Assembly: GCA_029814805.1 (NCBI GenBank) | Contig: CP122393.1 | Span: 4,901,598 to 4,965,597, forward strand | Source: Geminicoccaceae bacterium SCSIO 64248 | GTDB taxonomy: Bacteria; Pseudomonadota; Alphaproteobacteria; Geminicoccales; Geminicoccaceae | DNA length: 64,000 bases | Reading direction: 5' to 3' | Shown here: positions 8,338 to 16,957 of the stretch, one piece after another | Numbering within the stretch: position 1 is the first letter of the stretch | Layout: the number at the start of each line of letters is the position of its first letter | Translations under genes and position numbers: made by a program | Notes under the pieces: model-generated | What the model was told of the DNA's origin: nothing | Seen by the model: only the letters and a program-made list of their open reading frames with translations | Database searches by the model: none

Positions 8338-9549
8338 ATGGAGTTCACGACGAACGGGACGTTCAAGCGAAGCGGCGTGGTGACCGAGCCGGAGACGGGC
8401 GAGACGTTCTCGCTGGGCGGCAAGCGGGGCAGCAGCGCGATCTTCGAAGCGACCGAGGACGACCGCACCCTGGTGGGCGGCGATGCGGCCGAGGCGTTCG
8501 TCTACGATCTGACGCTGAACAAGCTCAACGCGCTGCGGTTTTTCGGCTTCGAGCGGTTCGAGCTCGGCCAGGGCGACGACGTGCTCGACCTGACGGTGCG
8601 GCCGGGCAACGAAGCGGATGCGTACGAGCGGGGCGTCGAGGCCGAGGCCGAGGGCGGCGACGACGTCATGCTGGGAACCGGGCAGGATGACGTCCTCGCG
8701 GGCAACCTGGTGTATCCAAGAAATTACTGGGAAGACGACCTGCCACCTGACAAGCCGATCACGCGTGATGGCAGCGACACGATCTACGGCGGTGGCGGCA
8801 ACGATACTTTGGCGGGAAATTCCTACGATCCCGGCGAGTATTTCGGCGAAGGTGACGCCTTCATTCGTCCGAATGCGGGAGATGGCGACGACTGGATCTA
8901 CGGTGGCGCTGGCGACGATGTCATTTCCGGCGCGGACACGAGTGTCTCGGAAGACGGTTCAGACGAAGTCCCGGACAAGGACCATCTTTACGGTGGCGAC
9001 GGCAACGACACGATCACAGGCGAGTCAGCGACGTCGTTTGTCAACAATTCTGACGATTTCATCTACGGCGGCGCGGGTGACGACAACCTGTACGGCGAGG
9101 CAAGCGTCTATTTCGGTGCGATTGGAGAACCAAGTTTTTACATTCCCGACCCTGAGGCTGGAGATGACCACATTTACGGCGGCGACGGAGCGGACCGCAT
9201 TTTTGGCGACGGCGGGCAGCAGGGTGACGGCGATCCCGCCTCCGATGTGATCCAAGGCGGCAAGGGCGACGACATCCTGTACGGTGACGGCTATCGCGCT
9301 CAGCCAAAGACTGCCGACACCTTCATTTTTGAGCCTGGCGATGGGGTCGATCGCCTCCGCTACTTCGAATCCGGTTATGACACGATCGACCTTACGGCCT
9401 GGGGGTTCGAGAGCTTTCGCGACCTGAAATTTCAAGGGCGTGGAACGCCTGTTGTGACGCTGCAACTCGACGAGGACGACGCAATCGTTTTCGACAACCA
9501 GTACAGCGCACACCCACGTCCGGCCGAAGGCGACTTCATCTTTGCCTGA
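8338..9549 (+). CDS. RTX-like calcium-binding repeat protein
   Basis: 403 residues. From about residue 100 to 315 there are nonapeptide-type motifs of the glycine/aspartate-rich hemolysin-calcium-binding kind: GGGGNDTLAG, GGAGDDVISG, YGGDGNDTITG, GGAGDDNLYG, YGGDGADRIFG and GGKGDDILYG. Unusually they are separated by 15-30 residue inserts instead of tandem arrays, so a continuous beta-roll would be interrupted. There is no Sec signal; RTX proteins usually leave through a type I system using a C-terminal signal, and the C-terminus here (ending FIFA) is compatible. No type I transporter gene lies nearby. The second half is visibly less GC-rich than its neighbours. No enzymatic domain was recognised. 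Confidence 0.82.
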   Translation: MEFTTNGTFKRSGVVTEPETGETFSLGGKRGSSAIFEATEDDRTLVGGDAAEAFVYDLTLNKLNALRFFGFERFELGQGDDVLDLTVRPGNEADAYERGVEAEAEGGDDVMLGTGQDDVLAGNLVYPRNYWEDDLPPDKPITRDGSDTIYGGGGNDTLAGNSYDPGEYFGEGDAFIRPNAGDGDDWIYGGAGDDVISGADTSVSEDGSDEVPDKDHLYGGDGNDTITGESATSFVNNSDDFIYGGAGDDNLYGEASVYFGAIGEPSFYIPDPEAGDDHIYGGDGADRIFGDGGQQGDGDPASDVIQGGKGDDILYGDGYRAQPKTADTFIFEPGDGVDRLRYFESGYDTIDLTAWGFESFRDLKFQGRGTPVVTLQLDEDDAIVFDNQYSAHPRPAEGDFIFA

Positions 9550-9557
9550 AAACGAGA

Positions 9558-9582
9558 CAGGCGCCCGGAGGCCGGGCGCCTG
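9558..9582 (+). terminator. strong hairpin after the RTX-like gene
   Basis: A perfect 11-bp GC-rich stem (CAGGCGCCCGG / CCGGGCGCCTG) with a 3-base loop starts 9 bases after the RTX stop. No run of T follows, so it may be a 3'-protecting or rho-assisted terminator, not a textbook intrinsic one. Confidence 0.55.
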
Positions 9583-9660
9583 CTCCGGCGGGCACTAGGC
9601 GCGAGCCCTAGCACCGGCCTATAAGGAAGCAATAGTGTTCGCCTTGTGGTCCGTATCGGT

Positions 9661-9972
9661 ATGGCTGAGCCCGAGCTTGCCCAGGCGCTGAAGCGGCTGG
9701 CCGACGCGTTCCGCGCCGAGTTGCCCAACCGCCGCGCGATCATCGAGCACGGGCTGCGTCATCCGGCTGATGGCGACGCGCGGGCGGCCATGCATCGCGA
9801 GCTGCACAAGCTCGCGGGGCTCGCCGGCTCGTTCGGCCACCACGACCTGTCCGACTCCGCGGCGGAAGCGGACGAGCGGCTGGACGACCTCGCCCGGCGG
9901 CAGCAGCCGATCGACCGAGGGACGACGGCGTTGATCGAAGCCGTTCTCGCCGCCGTGCGCCGCGTGTCATGA
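9661..9972 (+). CDS. Hpt (histidine phosphotransfer) domain protein
   Basis: 103 residues, a single Hpt four-helix domain. The phospho-accepting histidine is in HKLAGLAGSFG (HxLxGxxxxxG pattern). An in-frame GTG at 9646 would add five residues; no clear ribosome site marks either start. The stop codon overlaps the start of the following hybrid histidine kinase (ATGA at 9969), so both are co-translated. A stand-alone Hpt beside a hybrid kinase and response regulators points to a multistep phosphorelay in which it passes phosphate from the kinase receivers to the separate receiver proteins encoded on the opposite strand. Compare HptB of Pseudomonas. Confidence 0.82.
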   Translation: MAEPELAQALKRLADAFRAELPNRRAIIEHGLRHPADGDARAAMHRELHKLAGLAGSFGHHDLSDSAAEADERLDDLARRQQPIDRGTTALIEAVLAAVRRVS

Positions 9973-12900
9973 GGCTGCCGGACGCGCCGCTCCGCCTCAA
10001 GTCCATACTCGGCGTCCTGATCGGCTTCCTCGGCTTCTGCCTCGCCGCGGCGACCTCGGTCCATCTCGTCCAGGCGTATGAAGCGGCCCGGTCGGCGCAG
10101 GTGTTCGCCCATTCCGACACGCTCCGGCGCCAGCTGTTCGAGGCGATCGAGTTCCTCGCGGAGGAACGGGCATGGGTGTTCCTCCATCTGAACCGGCCCT
10201 CGGCGCTGTCCGATGCCGACCGGGAGCGTATTGCCGCGCTGCGCCGTGAGGTCGACGACCGCCTCGCGCGCGCCGTCGAGCAGGCCGACGCCTATGGCGG
10301 GTCGGCCGTGCTTCCGGTGGAGCACGTCGCCCAGCTGCACCGCCAGCGGGCGATTCTCGGCCGGCTGCGCCTGACCTCCGACGGGGACCTCGCGCAGGAG
10401 GGACGGCAGGCGAACCCGGTGCTCGGATGGGCCTGGTTCGATCGCATCAGCGTGGTCAGCGACCGGATCCACGCCATCCGGCTCGCGATGCTGCGCTCCC
10501 TGCCGAACACGGACCGCAGCGTCAACGACCTCTTGACGCTGCGCAACGTCACCTGGCTGCAGACCAATTTCGCCGCCCGCCAGGCGGGCCTGCTCGCCGG
10601 CATCGTCGCGCGCGGCCAGCCGATCGAGGACGACGATTTCGAGAAGCTCGCCGCGTGGAACAGCGGGTTCGGCGTCATCGGCCAGTCCGTCGATTCCCTG
10701 ATCGCCCGGCCGCCCGCGAGCGCCTTCGCCCAGCAGTTCGCGGACGCCCGCTACCAGTTCAGCGTGGATTTCGACGGGCCGCGCAGCCAGCTGATCGAGG
10801 CCGGCCGCTCCGACGAGGCGGCGGCCTACGGGATCGACGCCCGGCAATGGCTCGACCGGGCGTTCCGCAGCATCGCGAGCCTGGTCGCGATCCAGCACGA
10901 CATCGCCGACCGGTCGGCGACGATCACCGCCGGTCTGCAGCGCCACGCCAACCAGATCCTGGTGATGTGGCTGACCCTGTGCACGGTCGGCCTCGCGGCG
11001 GCGGTCGGCTCGTTCGTGCTGATCTGGCTGCGCGTCCTGCGCCCGATCAACGCGCTGACCGAGGCGATGACCGGCCTGGCCGAAGGCGATCTCCGGGTGA
11101 CGCTGCCACGGAGGGAGGGCGTGGCCGAGATCGACGCGATGCGGGGCGCGCTCCTGACCTTCAAGACCAACGAGATCGAGCGCGAGGCGCTGCGCCGCAA
11201 GACGCTCGAGATCGAGCAGGCGGCGGCAGCCGCGGTGCGCGAGCAGGAAGCGCAACTGCGCTCGATCGTCGAGAACGTCGCCGACGGCATCATCACGGTG
11301 ACCCCTTCCGGCATCATCGAGACCGTCAATCCGGCCGCGCTTCGCCTGTTCGGGCGCTCGTCCGACGAACTGGTCGGCCGCCATCTGCGCATGACGATCG
11401 TCGAGGAGCGATGGCCGCGCCTGGACGACCTGCTCGCCCGCTACCACGCCACGGGCGCGCTGGCGCCGGAAGACCATGTGCGCGAGAGCATCGGCGCGCG
11501 CGCGGACGGGACGACGTTCCCGCTCGAGGCGCTCTGGACCGAGGCCGGGCAGGGCGACACGGGCAAGCTCGTCATCGTCCTGCGCGACATCAACGAGCGC
11601 AAGGAGGTCGAGCGGCTGAAGTCCGAGTTCATCTCGACGGTCAGCCACGAGCTGCGCACGCCGCTCACCTCGATCCGCGGCGCGCTCGGCCTGCTCGCCG
11701 GGCCGGCCGGCGCGGGCCTGGCCGCGCAAAGCCGCCAGCTGATCGAGATCGCGCGGCGCAACGCCGAGCGGCTGATCGCCCTGGTCAACGACATCCTGGA
11801 CATCGAGCGGATCGAGAGCGGCCGGCTCGACATGAGCCTGCAGCCGGCCGCCCTGCGCCCCATGATCGACGAGGCGATCGGCGCGAACGGCGGCTACGCG
11901 CGCGAGCACGGCGTGACCATCCGGCTGGCCACCTCCGTGCCCGATGTGACGGTCATGGTCGATTCGAACCGCATCCTCCAGGTCATGGCGAACCTTTTGT
12001 CGAACGCCGCCAAGTTCGCCCCGAAAGACAGCGTCATCGAGGTCGGCGTGGAGAGCGTGCGGGACTCCGTCGCCATCACCGTGCACGACAGCGGGCCGGG
12101 CATTCCCGAGGCGTTCCAGAGCCGCATCTTCGGCCGGTTCGCGCAGGCGGATTCCGGCGATGCGCGCGCCCGGGGCGGAACGGGGCTGGGCCTGAACATC
12201 ACGCGCGCGCTGGTCGAGCGGCATGGCGGCACGATCGGCTTCGAGAGCCGGCCGGGCTCGACCACGTTCACCTTCACCCTGCCTACGACGGCGCCGTCGG
12301 AGCCGGCCGCCGAGCCGGCCGCCAAGCGCTCCGGATCGGTCCTCGTCTGCGAGGACGACAGCGACGTCGCCTTCCTGCTCCGCACCATGCTGAGCGATCT
12401 CGGCTACGACGTCGAGGTCGCCTCGACCGTCAAGGCGGCGCGCGAGATCCTGAGCCGGCGCAGCTTCCACGTGCTCACCCTCGACCTGCATCTGCCGGAC
12501 GAGTCGGGCCTGGCGCTGCTGCGCTGGATCCGCGGCCGGCCCGACATCGCCTCGCTGCCGGTGGTGATCGTGTCGGCCTCCAGGCTGCACGGCGACGAGG
12601 CGGCGGAGGCCGTGGAGGTCGCGAAGGGCGTGGTCGACTGGCTGGACAAGCCGGTCGACGCCATGCGGCTCGGCCGGGCGCTCGCCGTCGTGGCCGCGAA
12701 GCTCGGCACGGAGCGGCCGCGTGTCCTGCATGTCGAGGACGACGCCGACATCGCCGACCTGGTCCGGCGCCTTCTCGGCGACTCGACCGAGGTGGTTTCG
12801 GCCCGGTCCTTGGCCGAGGCCCGGTCGCTCCTGCTGCGCGAGGTCTTCGACCTTCTCCTGCTGGATGCGAAGCTCGACGAGGAGAACGGCCTCGACCTGC

Positions 12901-13106
12901 TCGCCGACCTGCAATCGCTGTCGCGTCCGCCCGCCGTCCTGGTGTTCGCCGCGCAGGAGCAGGACGCGTCCGTGGTCGCCGCGGTCGACAAGGTCCTGGT
13001 CAAGGCGCGCACCAGCAACGAGCAATTGCTCAACCAGGTGCTCGAGGTCGCGTCGCGCCGGCGCGCGAGCGCGGTTCTCGCCGCCACGTCGGACGAGCGG
13101 CCTTAG
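9969..13106 (+). CDS. membrane hybrid sensor histidine kinase with two receiver domains
   Basis: 1045 residues: TM helix 1 (about 10-32), a helical periplasmic sensor of about 300 residues, TM helix 2 (330-354), HAMP (355-405), PAS (428-545), HisKA with His560 in STVSHELRTPL, HATPase (NLLSNAAKF, DSGPGIP, GGTGLGLNI), then two receivers. Receiver 1 (about 796-910) has DD, Asp in LTLDLHLPD, and Lys in LDKP. Receiver 2 (about 918-1030) has DD, Asp in LLLDAKLD and Lys in VLVKAR but Ala in place of the usual switch Thr/Ser. It is coupled to the Hpt gene by a 4-base overlap and converges on the RsbW-like gene with another 4-base overlap. It probably feeds the partner-switch operon through the Hpt protein. 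Confidence 0.92.
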   Translation: MRLPDAPLRLKSILGVLIGFLGFCLAAATSVHLVQAYEAARSAQVFAHSDTLRRQLFEAIEFLAEERAWVFLHLNRPSALSDADRERIAALRREVDDRLARAVEQADAYGGSAVLPVEHVAQLHRQRAILGRLRLTSDGDLAQEGRQANPVLGWAWFDRISVVSDRIHAIRLAMLRSLPNTDRSVNDLLTLRNVTWLQTNFAARQAGLLAGIVARGQPIEDDDFEKLAAWNSGFGVIGQSVDSLIARPPASAFAQQFADARYQFSVDFDGPRSQLIEAGRSDEAAAYGIDARQWLDRAFRSIASLVAIQHDIADRSATITAGLQRHANQILVMWLTLCTVGLAAAVGSFVLIWLRVLRPINALTEAMTGLAEGDLRVTLPRREGVAEIDAMRGALLTFKTNEIEREALRRKTLEIEQAAAAAVREQEAQLRSIVENVADGIITVTPSGIIETVNPAALRLFGRSSDELVGRHLRMTIVEERWPRLDDLLARYHATGALAPEDHVRESIGARADGTTFPLEALWTEAGQGDTGKLVIVLRDINERKEVERLKSEFISTVSHELRTPLTSIRGALGLLAGPAGAGLAAQSRQLIEIARRNAERLIALVNDILDIERIESGRLDMSLQPAALRPMIDEAIGANGGYAREHGVTIRLATSVPDVTVMVDSNRILQVMANLLSNAAKFAPKDSVIEVGVESVRDSVAITVHDSGPGIPEAFQSRIFGRFAQADSGDARARGGTGLGLNITRALVERHGGTIGFESRPGSTTFTFTLPTTAPSEPAAEPAAKRSGSVLVCEDDSDVAFLLRTMLSDLGYDVEVASTVKAAREILSRRSFHVLTLDLHLPDESGLALLRWIRGRPDIASLPVVIVSASRLHGDEAAEAVEVAKGVVDWLDKPVDAMRLGRALAVVAAKLGTERPRVLHVEDDADIADLVRRLLGDSTEVVSARSLAEARSLLLREVFDLLLLDAKLDEENGLDLLADLQSLSRPPAVLVFAAQEQDASVVAAVDKVLVKARTSNEQLLNQVLEVASRRRASAVLAATSDERP

Positions 13107-13549
13107 CCTGGCGTCTCGGCGGCGGGCCCGAAGCGCTTGGTCAGGCGCAGGCGGTTGACGCCCTCCGCGGACTCGTAGGTCATCGCGTCGACCGACAGCC
13201 GGATCAGGGCGATGCCGCGGCCGCCGGTGGGGACGGTGGCGGGATTGAACGCCAGGGCGGTCTCGACCGGGCAGTCCAGACGCTCGCGCGGAATGGGCGT
13301 CCCATGGTCGGTGATCTCGATCACCACCTTCCGCCGGCTGATGCGGACCTTGGTGCGGATGCGCCCGTCCGCCGGCCCCTGGCCGTGACGGACGATGTTG
13401 GTCAGCGCCTCGACCACGGCCAGCTCGATGTCGGCGGCCCCTTCGTCGGTCATGCCGTTCGCCCTGCACACGGCGCGCACCGACAGGCCGACGAGCGCGA
13501 CGTTCTCGAGCTCGGCGGTGATGCCGAACGCGATCGAGCGGTCGGTCAT
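13103..13549 (-). CDS. RsbW-like ATP-binding protein (anti-sigma / serine kinase, HATPase_c_2)
   Basis: 148 residues consisting of a GHKL ATPase fold like SpoIIAB/RsbW: N box ELAVVEALTNIVRHG, G1 box DHGTPIP and G2 box GGRGIALI. Such proteins phosphorylate a STAS-domain antagonist on serine and bind a sigma factor or other partner. It is the last gene of a four-gene minus-strand operon, 21 bases after the STAS gene. No sigma factor gene lies in the window, so the downstream partner could be elsewhere or not a sigma factor. The C-terminus overlaps the end of the convergent hybrid kinase by 4 bases. Confidence 0.86.
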   Translation of the reverse strand: MTDRSIAFGITAELENVALVGLSVRAVCRANGMTDEGAADIELAVVEALTNIVRHGQGPADGRIRTKVRISRRKVVIEITDHGTPIPRERLDCPVETALAFNPATVPTGGRGIALIRLSVDAMTYESAEGVNRLRLTKRFGPAAETPG

Positions 13550-13570
13550 GGGACCAGCCTCCCGGCTGCG

Positions 13571-13906
13571 TCAGGCGGCAAGATGTTCGGCCGCGGCCGC
13601 CACGTTCGGATAGAGCCGGATGACCTTGTCCAACCGCGTCAGCTTGAAGAGCCGTGCGACCGCGCCCTGGGCTCCCGCCACGACAAACGCGCCGTTCCGG
13701 CCGACCTGCTTGAGGCAGAGGACGATCGCGCCGAGCCCGCTGCTGTCCACGAAGTTGACCTCCGACAGGTCGAGAATGATCCGGCGCCGCCCGGCCGCGA
13801 TCTTGTCGGTCATGGTCGTGCGGAACTCCGGCACCAGGGCCGCGTCGAGCCTTAGCGTCTCCAGGCGGGCAAGCAGGATGTCGTCGCGGTCCTCGAAGCT
13901 CAGCAC
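13571..13906 (-). CDS. STAS-domain anti-anti-sigma factor (RsbV/SpoIIAA-like)
   Basis: 111 residues, one STAS domain. The phosphorylatable serine lies in LDLSEVNFVDSSGLGA (Ser55/56). In partner-switch logic the unphosphorylated form binds the RsbW-like kinase, and the PP2C phosphatase encoded directly upstream restores that form. The start overlaps the end of the phosphatase gene by 7 bases, indicating coupled translation. The closest functional analogy by gene content is HsbA in the HptB-HsbR-HsbA pathway of Pseudomonas, but that is inference from domain order. Confidence 0.87.
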   Translation of the reverse strand: MLSFEDRDDILLARLETLRLDAALVPEFRTTMTDKIAAGRRRIILDLSEVNFVDSSGLGAIVLCLKQVGRNGAFVVAGAQGAVARLFKLTRLDKVIRLYPNVAAAAEHLAA

Positions 13907-15114
13907 CCGGCATCTCCCAGGAGGCGGTCGATCACCAGGACCGACAGGTCGTCGTCGAAGGTGCTGTCCTGGCGCCAGGACCTCAGATAGGCGTCGAGCT
14001 CACGCACCAGCGCTCCGGGCGAAAGCTCGTAGCGCTCATGCAGCCAAGCCGACAGCCTGTCCTCGCCCAGAGGCTCACCGTCCGGCGCCGTGCAGTCAAG
14101 CACGCCGTCCGAGCAAAGGACGAGCCGATCGCCGGGATCCAGCCGGAACGGGACCGGTTCGTAGTCGGCGCCAGGCACCAGGCCGACCGGCAGGCCGCCG
14201 TGACCGAGCCGTTCCGGACCGGCCCCGGCGCGGCGAAGCACGTAGGGGCTGGGATGGCCGGCCTGGACCAGCTCGCCTTCGCCGGTCGACGGATCGAGCC
14301 ATCCGAAGATCATGGTGAAATAGGTGGCGTCGTCGTCCTGGATCTGGAAGCGGTCGTTCAACTCGCGCACGACCGAGGGCGGCCGGATTCGGGCACGCCG
14401 GTCGTAGCTGCGCTCCAGCGCCAACACGGCCTGGAGGGTCGAGGAGAGGAGCGCGGACGGCACGCCGTGACCGGACACGTCGATCTGGTGGAAGACGATT
14501 CCGGCATCGCTCGAGGTCACGTTAAAGATGTCGCCGCCCAGATGCGCCGCCGGCGCGTAAAGCCAGTCGAAGCGGATGCCGTTGGTCGAGCCCGGCTGCG
14601 GCAGGAGGCGCCGCTGCGCCTGGGACGCCGCCTTCAGGTCGGCCTCCATCCGGCGATAGGCCGTGTTGATGCGGTCGTTCGCGGTGCGCAGCTTGGTGTT
14701 GCGGCGTTCGAGCAGCGACTGCAGGTGCAACAGCCGCTGAGCGGCCCGCAGGCGGACGCGGAGCTCGTTCGGCTCGACGGGCTTGATCAGGAACTCGTCC
14801 GCGCCCGCCTCCATGCCCTCGATCAGCGCCTTCTTGTCCCGCCGGCCGGTCAGCATGACCATGTAGACGTAGCGATCGGTCACACGCTCGCGCACGCGCC
14901 GGCAGAGGCCGGCGCCGTCGAGACGCGGCATCATCCAATCCGTCAGGACCAGGTTCACCGTCCCTCGCTCGAGGATCCGCCAGGCTTCCTCTCCGTCGGA
15001 CGCCGCCGTGACCTCGAAGCCGAGCGACGTCAGCACCGTCGTCATCAACTCGCGCGCGAGGTCATCGTCTTCGGCGAGCAGGACCCGTTGCCGGCTGGGC
15101 GGCACCTGTCTCAC
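13900..15114 (-). CDS. response regulator with PP2C-type (SpoIIE/RsbU) phosphatase output
   Basis: 404 residues: receiver domain (about 8-125; acidic EDD, Asp59 in LTDWMMP, Thr in MLTGR, Lys in IKPVE), a coiled-coil linker (about 126-175), and a PP2C/SpoIIE serine phosphatase (about 190-400) with HLGGDIF, DVSGHGVPSA, CSDGV and the late DDDLSVL metal-binding residues. Phosphorylation of the receiver would switch dephosphorylation of the STAS protein. It starts at GTG 15114, overlapping the upstream receiver gene by 4 bases, and overlaps STAS downstream by 7. This is the node joining the phosphorelay and the partner switch, as HsbR does. Confidence 0.91.
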   Translation of the reverse strand: MRQVPPSRQRVLLAEDDDLARELMTTVLTSLGFEVTAASDGEEAWRILERGTVNLVLTDWMMPRLDGAGLCRRVRERVTDRYVYMVMLTGRRDKKALIEGMEAGADEFLIKPVEPNELRVRLRAAQRLLHLQSLLERRNTKLRTANDRINTAYRRMEADLKAASQAQRRLLPQPGSTNGIRFDWLYAPAAHLGGDIFNVTSSDAGIVFHQIDVSGHGVPSALLSSTLQAVLALERSYDRRARIRPPSVVRELNDRFQIQDDDATYFTMIFGWLDPSTGEGELVQAGHPSPYVLRRAGAGPERLGHGGLPVGLVPGADYEPVPFRLDPGDRLVLCSDGVLDCTAPDGEPLGEDRLSAWLHERYELSPGALVRELDAYLRSWRQDSTFDDDLSVLVIDRLLGDAGC

Positions 15115-15497
15115 GCCCGCCCTTCCCAGATCGCGCGGATCGTTCCGGCGAGCGTCAGGGGATCGAACGGCTTGGCGATGACGTCGAGCGGGCCGAGGTC
15201 CGAGAGGCGCTTCACGTCGCCGGGCTGGACCTTGGCGGTCATGAAGATCACGGGCAGGGCGGCGCCTTCCGGCCGCTGCCTGAGCTGGGCCAGGATCTGC
15301 GGCCCGTCCATGCCCGGCAGCATGACGTCGAGCAGGACGAGCTGCGGCGTGTCGCGCGCGATGACGTCGAGCGCCTCCGGCCCGGAGCCGCAGATGGTGA
15401 CCTCGAAGCCGCCGACCATCTCGAGCGCCAGCCGCGCCACTTCCTGGATGTCCGGCTCATCCTCGACCAGGACGATGCGCCGCAATTCCTCCGTCAC
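15111..15497 (-). CDS. single-domain response regulator (CheY-like)
   Basis: 128 residues, receiver only: acidic pair EDE at 12-14, Asp57 in LLDVMLPG, Thr in FMTAK and Lys in AKPFD. It lacks an output domain, so it acts as a phosphate sink, relay or protein-interaction switch. It is the first gene of the minus-strand operon receiver, receiver-PP2C, STAS, RsbW-like, with a 4-base overlap to the next gene. The promoter must lie between this gene and the divergent glycosyltransferase. Confidence 0.88.
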   Translation of the reverse strand: MTEELRRIVLVEDEPDIQEVARLALEMVGGFEVTICGSGPEALDVIARDTPQLVLLDVMLPGMDGPQILAQLRQRPEGAALPVIFMTAKVQPGDVKRLSDLGPLDVIAKPFDPLTLAGTIRAIWEGRA

Positions 15498-15777
15498 GTC
15501 GCTTTAGTCCCTCGATCCGGCCGCATGCGAGCGCGCAGGGCCACAGCGTCGACGTATTCCAAGCGGAAGGTGAATTTTAGGCGTAAGTGCAGCAAAATCC
15601 ACCTATAGCGCTTTTCATTTCATGCGCTAGGGTCTACCCGCAAGTCAGCCGCAGGTTGATGCCGCTTTCGTGACAAATGTTCGCTCAAAAGTTGATCATC
15701 CTATGTCGAAGCCTCGTGTTGACGCGGGATGCTCGGTCGGTCGACCTCCGACCCTCGTGCAGGAGACGGATACGGAT
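15498..15777. other. intergenic region between signalling operon and polysaccharide genes
   Basis: 280 bases without a convincing gene; both flanking operons must start here. The middle is AT-richer and carries an inverted repeat TAGCGC (15606-15611) and GCGCTA (15624-15629) with a 12-base spacer, a size suited to a regulator site or small hairpin. I could not assign a confident -35/-10 pair. Confidence 0.35.
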
Positions 15778-16941
15778 ATGGCGCGGGCGCCCGGCCGCAA
15801 GCGGATCTTGCATCTGACCGCCGACTATCCCGATGCCAATCGGGCCGACACCACGCTGGCGATTCGCAACTTCGTCAAGGGCAACACCGCCGCCGACCAT
15901 CTGGTCGTCTCGCTGAACCGGACGCCGAACCCCTTGCGCCAGAACGCGGTCGACGGCGACGGGCAGGGCGACCCCGACGTCGTCTCGATGCGCTATTGGG
16001 GCCTGCCCTACGGCGTGCTCCTGGCGCTCGCCATGGCCGTCGTCGCCTGGCGGGTGGACCGCGTCGTCCGCCGACGCGGGGTCCGCATCGACTATGTCCA
16101 CGCCCACAAGCTCACTTTCGAGGGCGTCGCCGGCTACGTCCTCGCGCGCCGGTGGCGGGTGCCGCTGGTCTGCTCGATCCGGGGCGAGGTCGAATCCAAG
16201 ATCTTCACCTACAAGCCGCACTATGGCTGGCTGCTGCGTCGCATCCTGGACCGCTCGGAGCGCCTGTACTACGTGTCGGCCTGGTTCCGGCCGATCCTGG
16301 AGAAGCGTTTTCCCGTCTACGCGGCGAAGGCCCTGATGCTGCCGAACTTCGCGCCGGTCGTCGCCTGCCCGCCGTTCGATCCGCATCGCCGTCGCCGCCT
16401 GATCACGATCCTACGGCTGGACGCCTACCGGAAGAAGGGCCTCGATCGCCTCCTGCCGGCGCTGGCGATCGCGCTGCGCGCGGCTCCGGACCTCACGCTC
16501 GACATCGTGGGCGACGGCGGGGCGAAGGCGAAGGCGGAGATCGGCCGGCTGATCGCGCGTCACGGCCTGGAAGGCCGCGCCGTGCTCGTCGGCCGGCGCA
16601 GCCACGACGCCATCCTGGCCGAGATGCCGGCCTTTGCGGCGATGTGCCTGCCCAGCCACAACGAAACGTTCGGCATGGTCTATGTCGAGGCCATGCTGAC
16701 CGGCACGCCCATCCTGTACACGCTGGGCACCGGCATCGACGGCTTCATGGAGGGGATCGAGGGAGGGATCGGCGTCGACGCGCGGTCGGTCGATGCCATC
16801 GCCGATGCGATCGTCCGTCTCGTGGCGGACCAGGGCCGCTACCGGCGCTGGCTGACCGACCACCACGACCTGATCCAGCAGCGCTTCGACGGCACCACGC
16901 AGATCGCCGCCTACAACCGGAGCCTCGGCCTGTGCGCCTGA
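15778..16941 (+). CDS. glycosyltransferase family 4 (exopolysaccharide)
   Basis: 387 residues with a GT-B fold: N-terminal acceptor domain with a DYVHAHK segment, and a C-terminal nucleotide-sugar domain with the GT4-type GDGGAKA loop, SHNETFGMVYVEAM (the E-x7-E region) and a later gapped glycine-rich stretch. It would transfer a sugar from a nucleotide donor to the growing lipid-linked repeat unit at the cytoplasmic membrane. ATG 15778 follows AGGAG at 12 bases; a longer start at 15670 is possible but adds unstructured sequence. It leads a plus-strand trio with the flippase and another transferase. Confidence 0.87.
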   Translation: MARAPGRKRILHLTADYPDANRADTTLAIRNFVKGNTAADHLVVSLNRTPNPLRQNAVDGDGQGDPDVVSMRYWGLPYGVLLALAMAVVAWRVDRVVRRRGVRIDYVHAHKLTFEGVAGYVLARRWRVPLVCSIRGEVESKIFTYKPHYGWLLRRILDRSERLYYVSAWFRPILEKRFPVYAAKALMLPNFAPVVACPPFDPHRRRRLITILRLDAYRKKGLDRLLPALAIALRAAPDLTLDIVGDGGAKAKAEIGRLIARHGLEGRAVLVGRRSHDAILAEMPAFAAMCLPSHNETFGMVYVEAMLTGTPILYTLGTGIDGFMEGIEGGIGVDARSVDAIADAIVRLVADQGRYRRWLTDHHDLIQQRFDGTTQIAAYNRSLGLCA

Positions 16942-16957
16942 GCCGGATCGCCCGTCC

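Noticed and set aside
9759..13913. Very long open frame on the minus strand opposite the hybrid kinase
   Set aside because: It is a high-GC antisense shadow: composition is Arg/Ala/Gly/Asp-rich, no domain is recognisable, and the plus strand encodes a clear kinase and the minus strand other clear genes.
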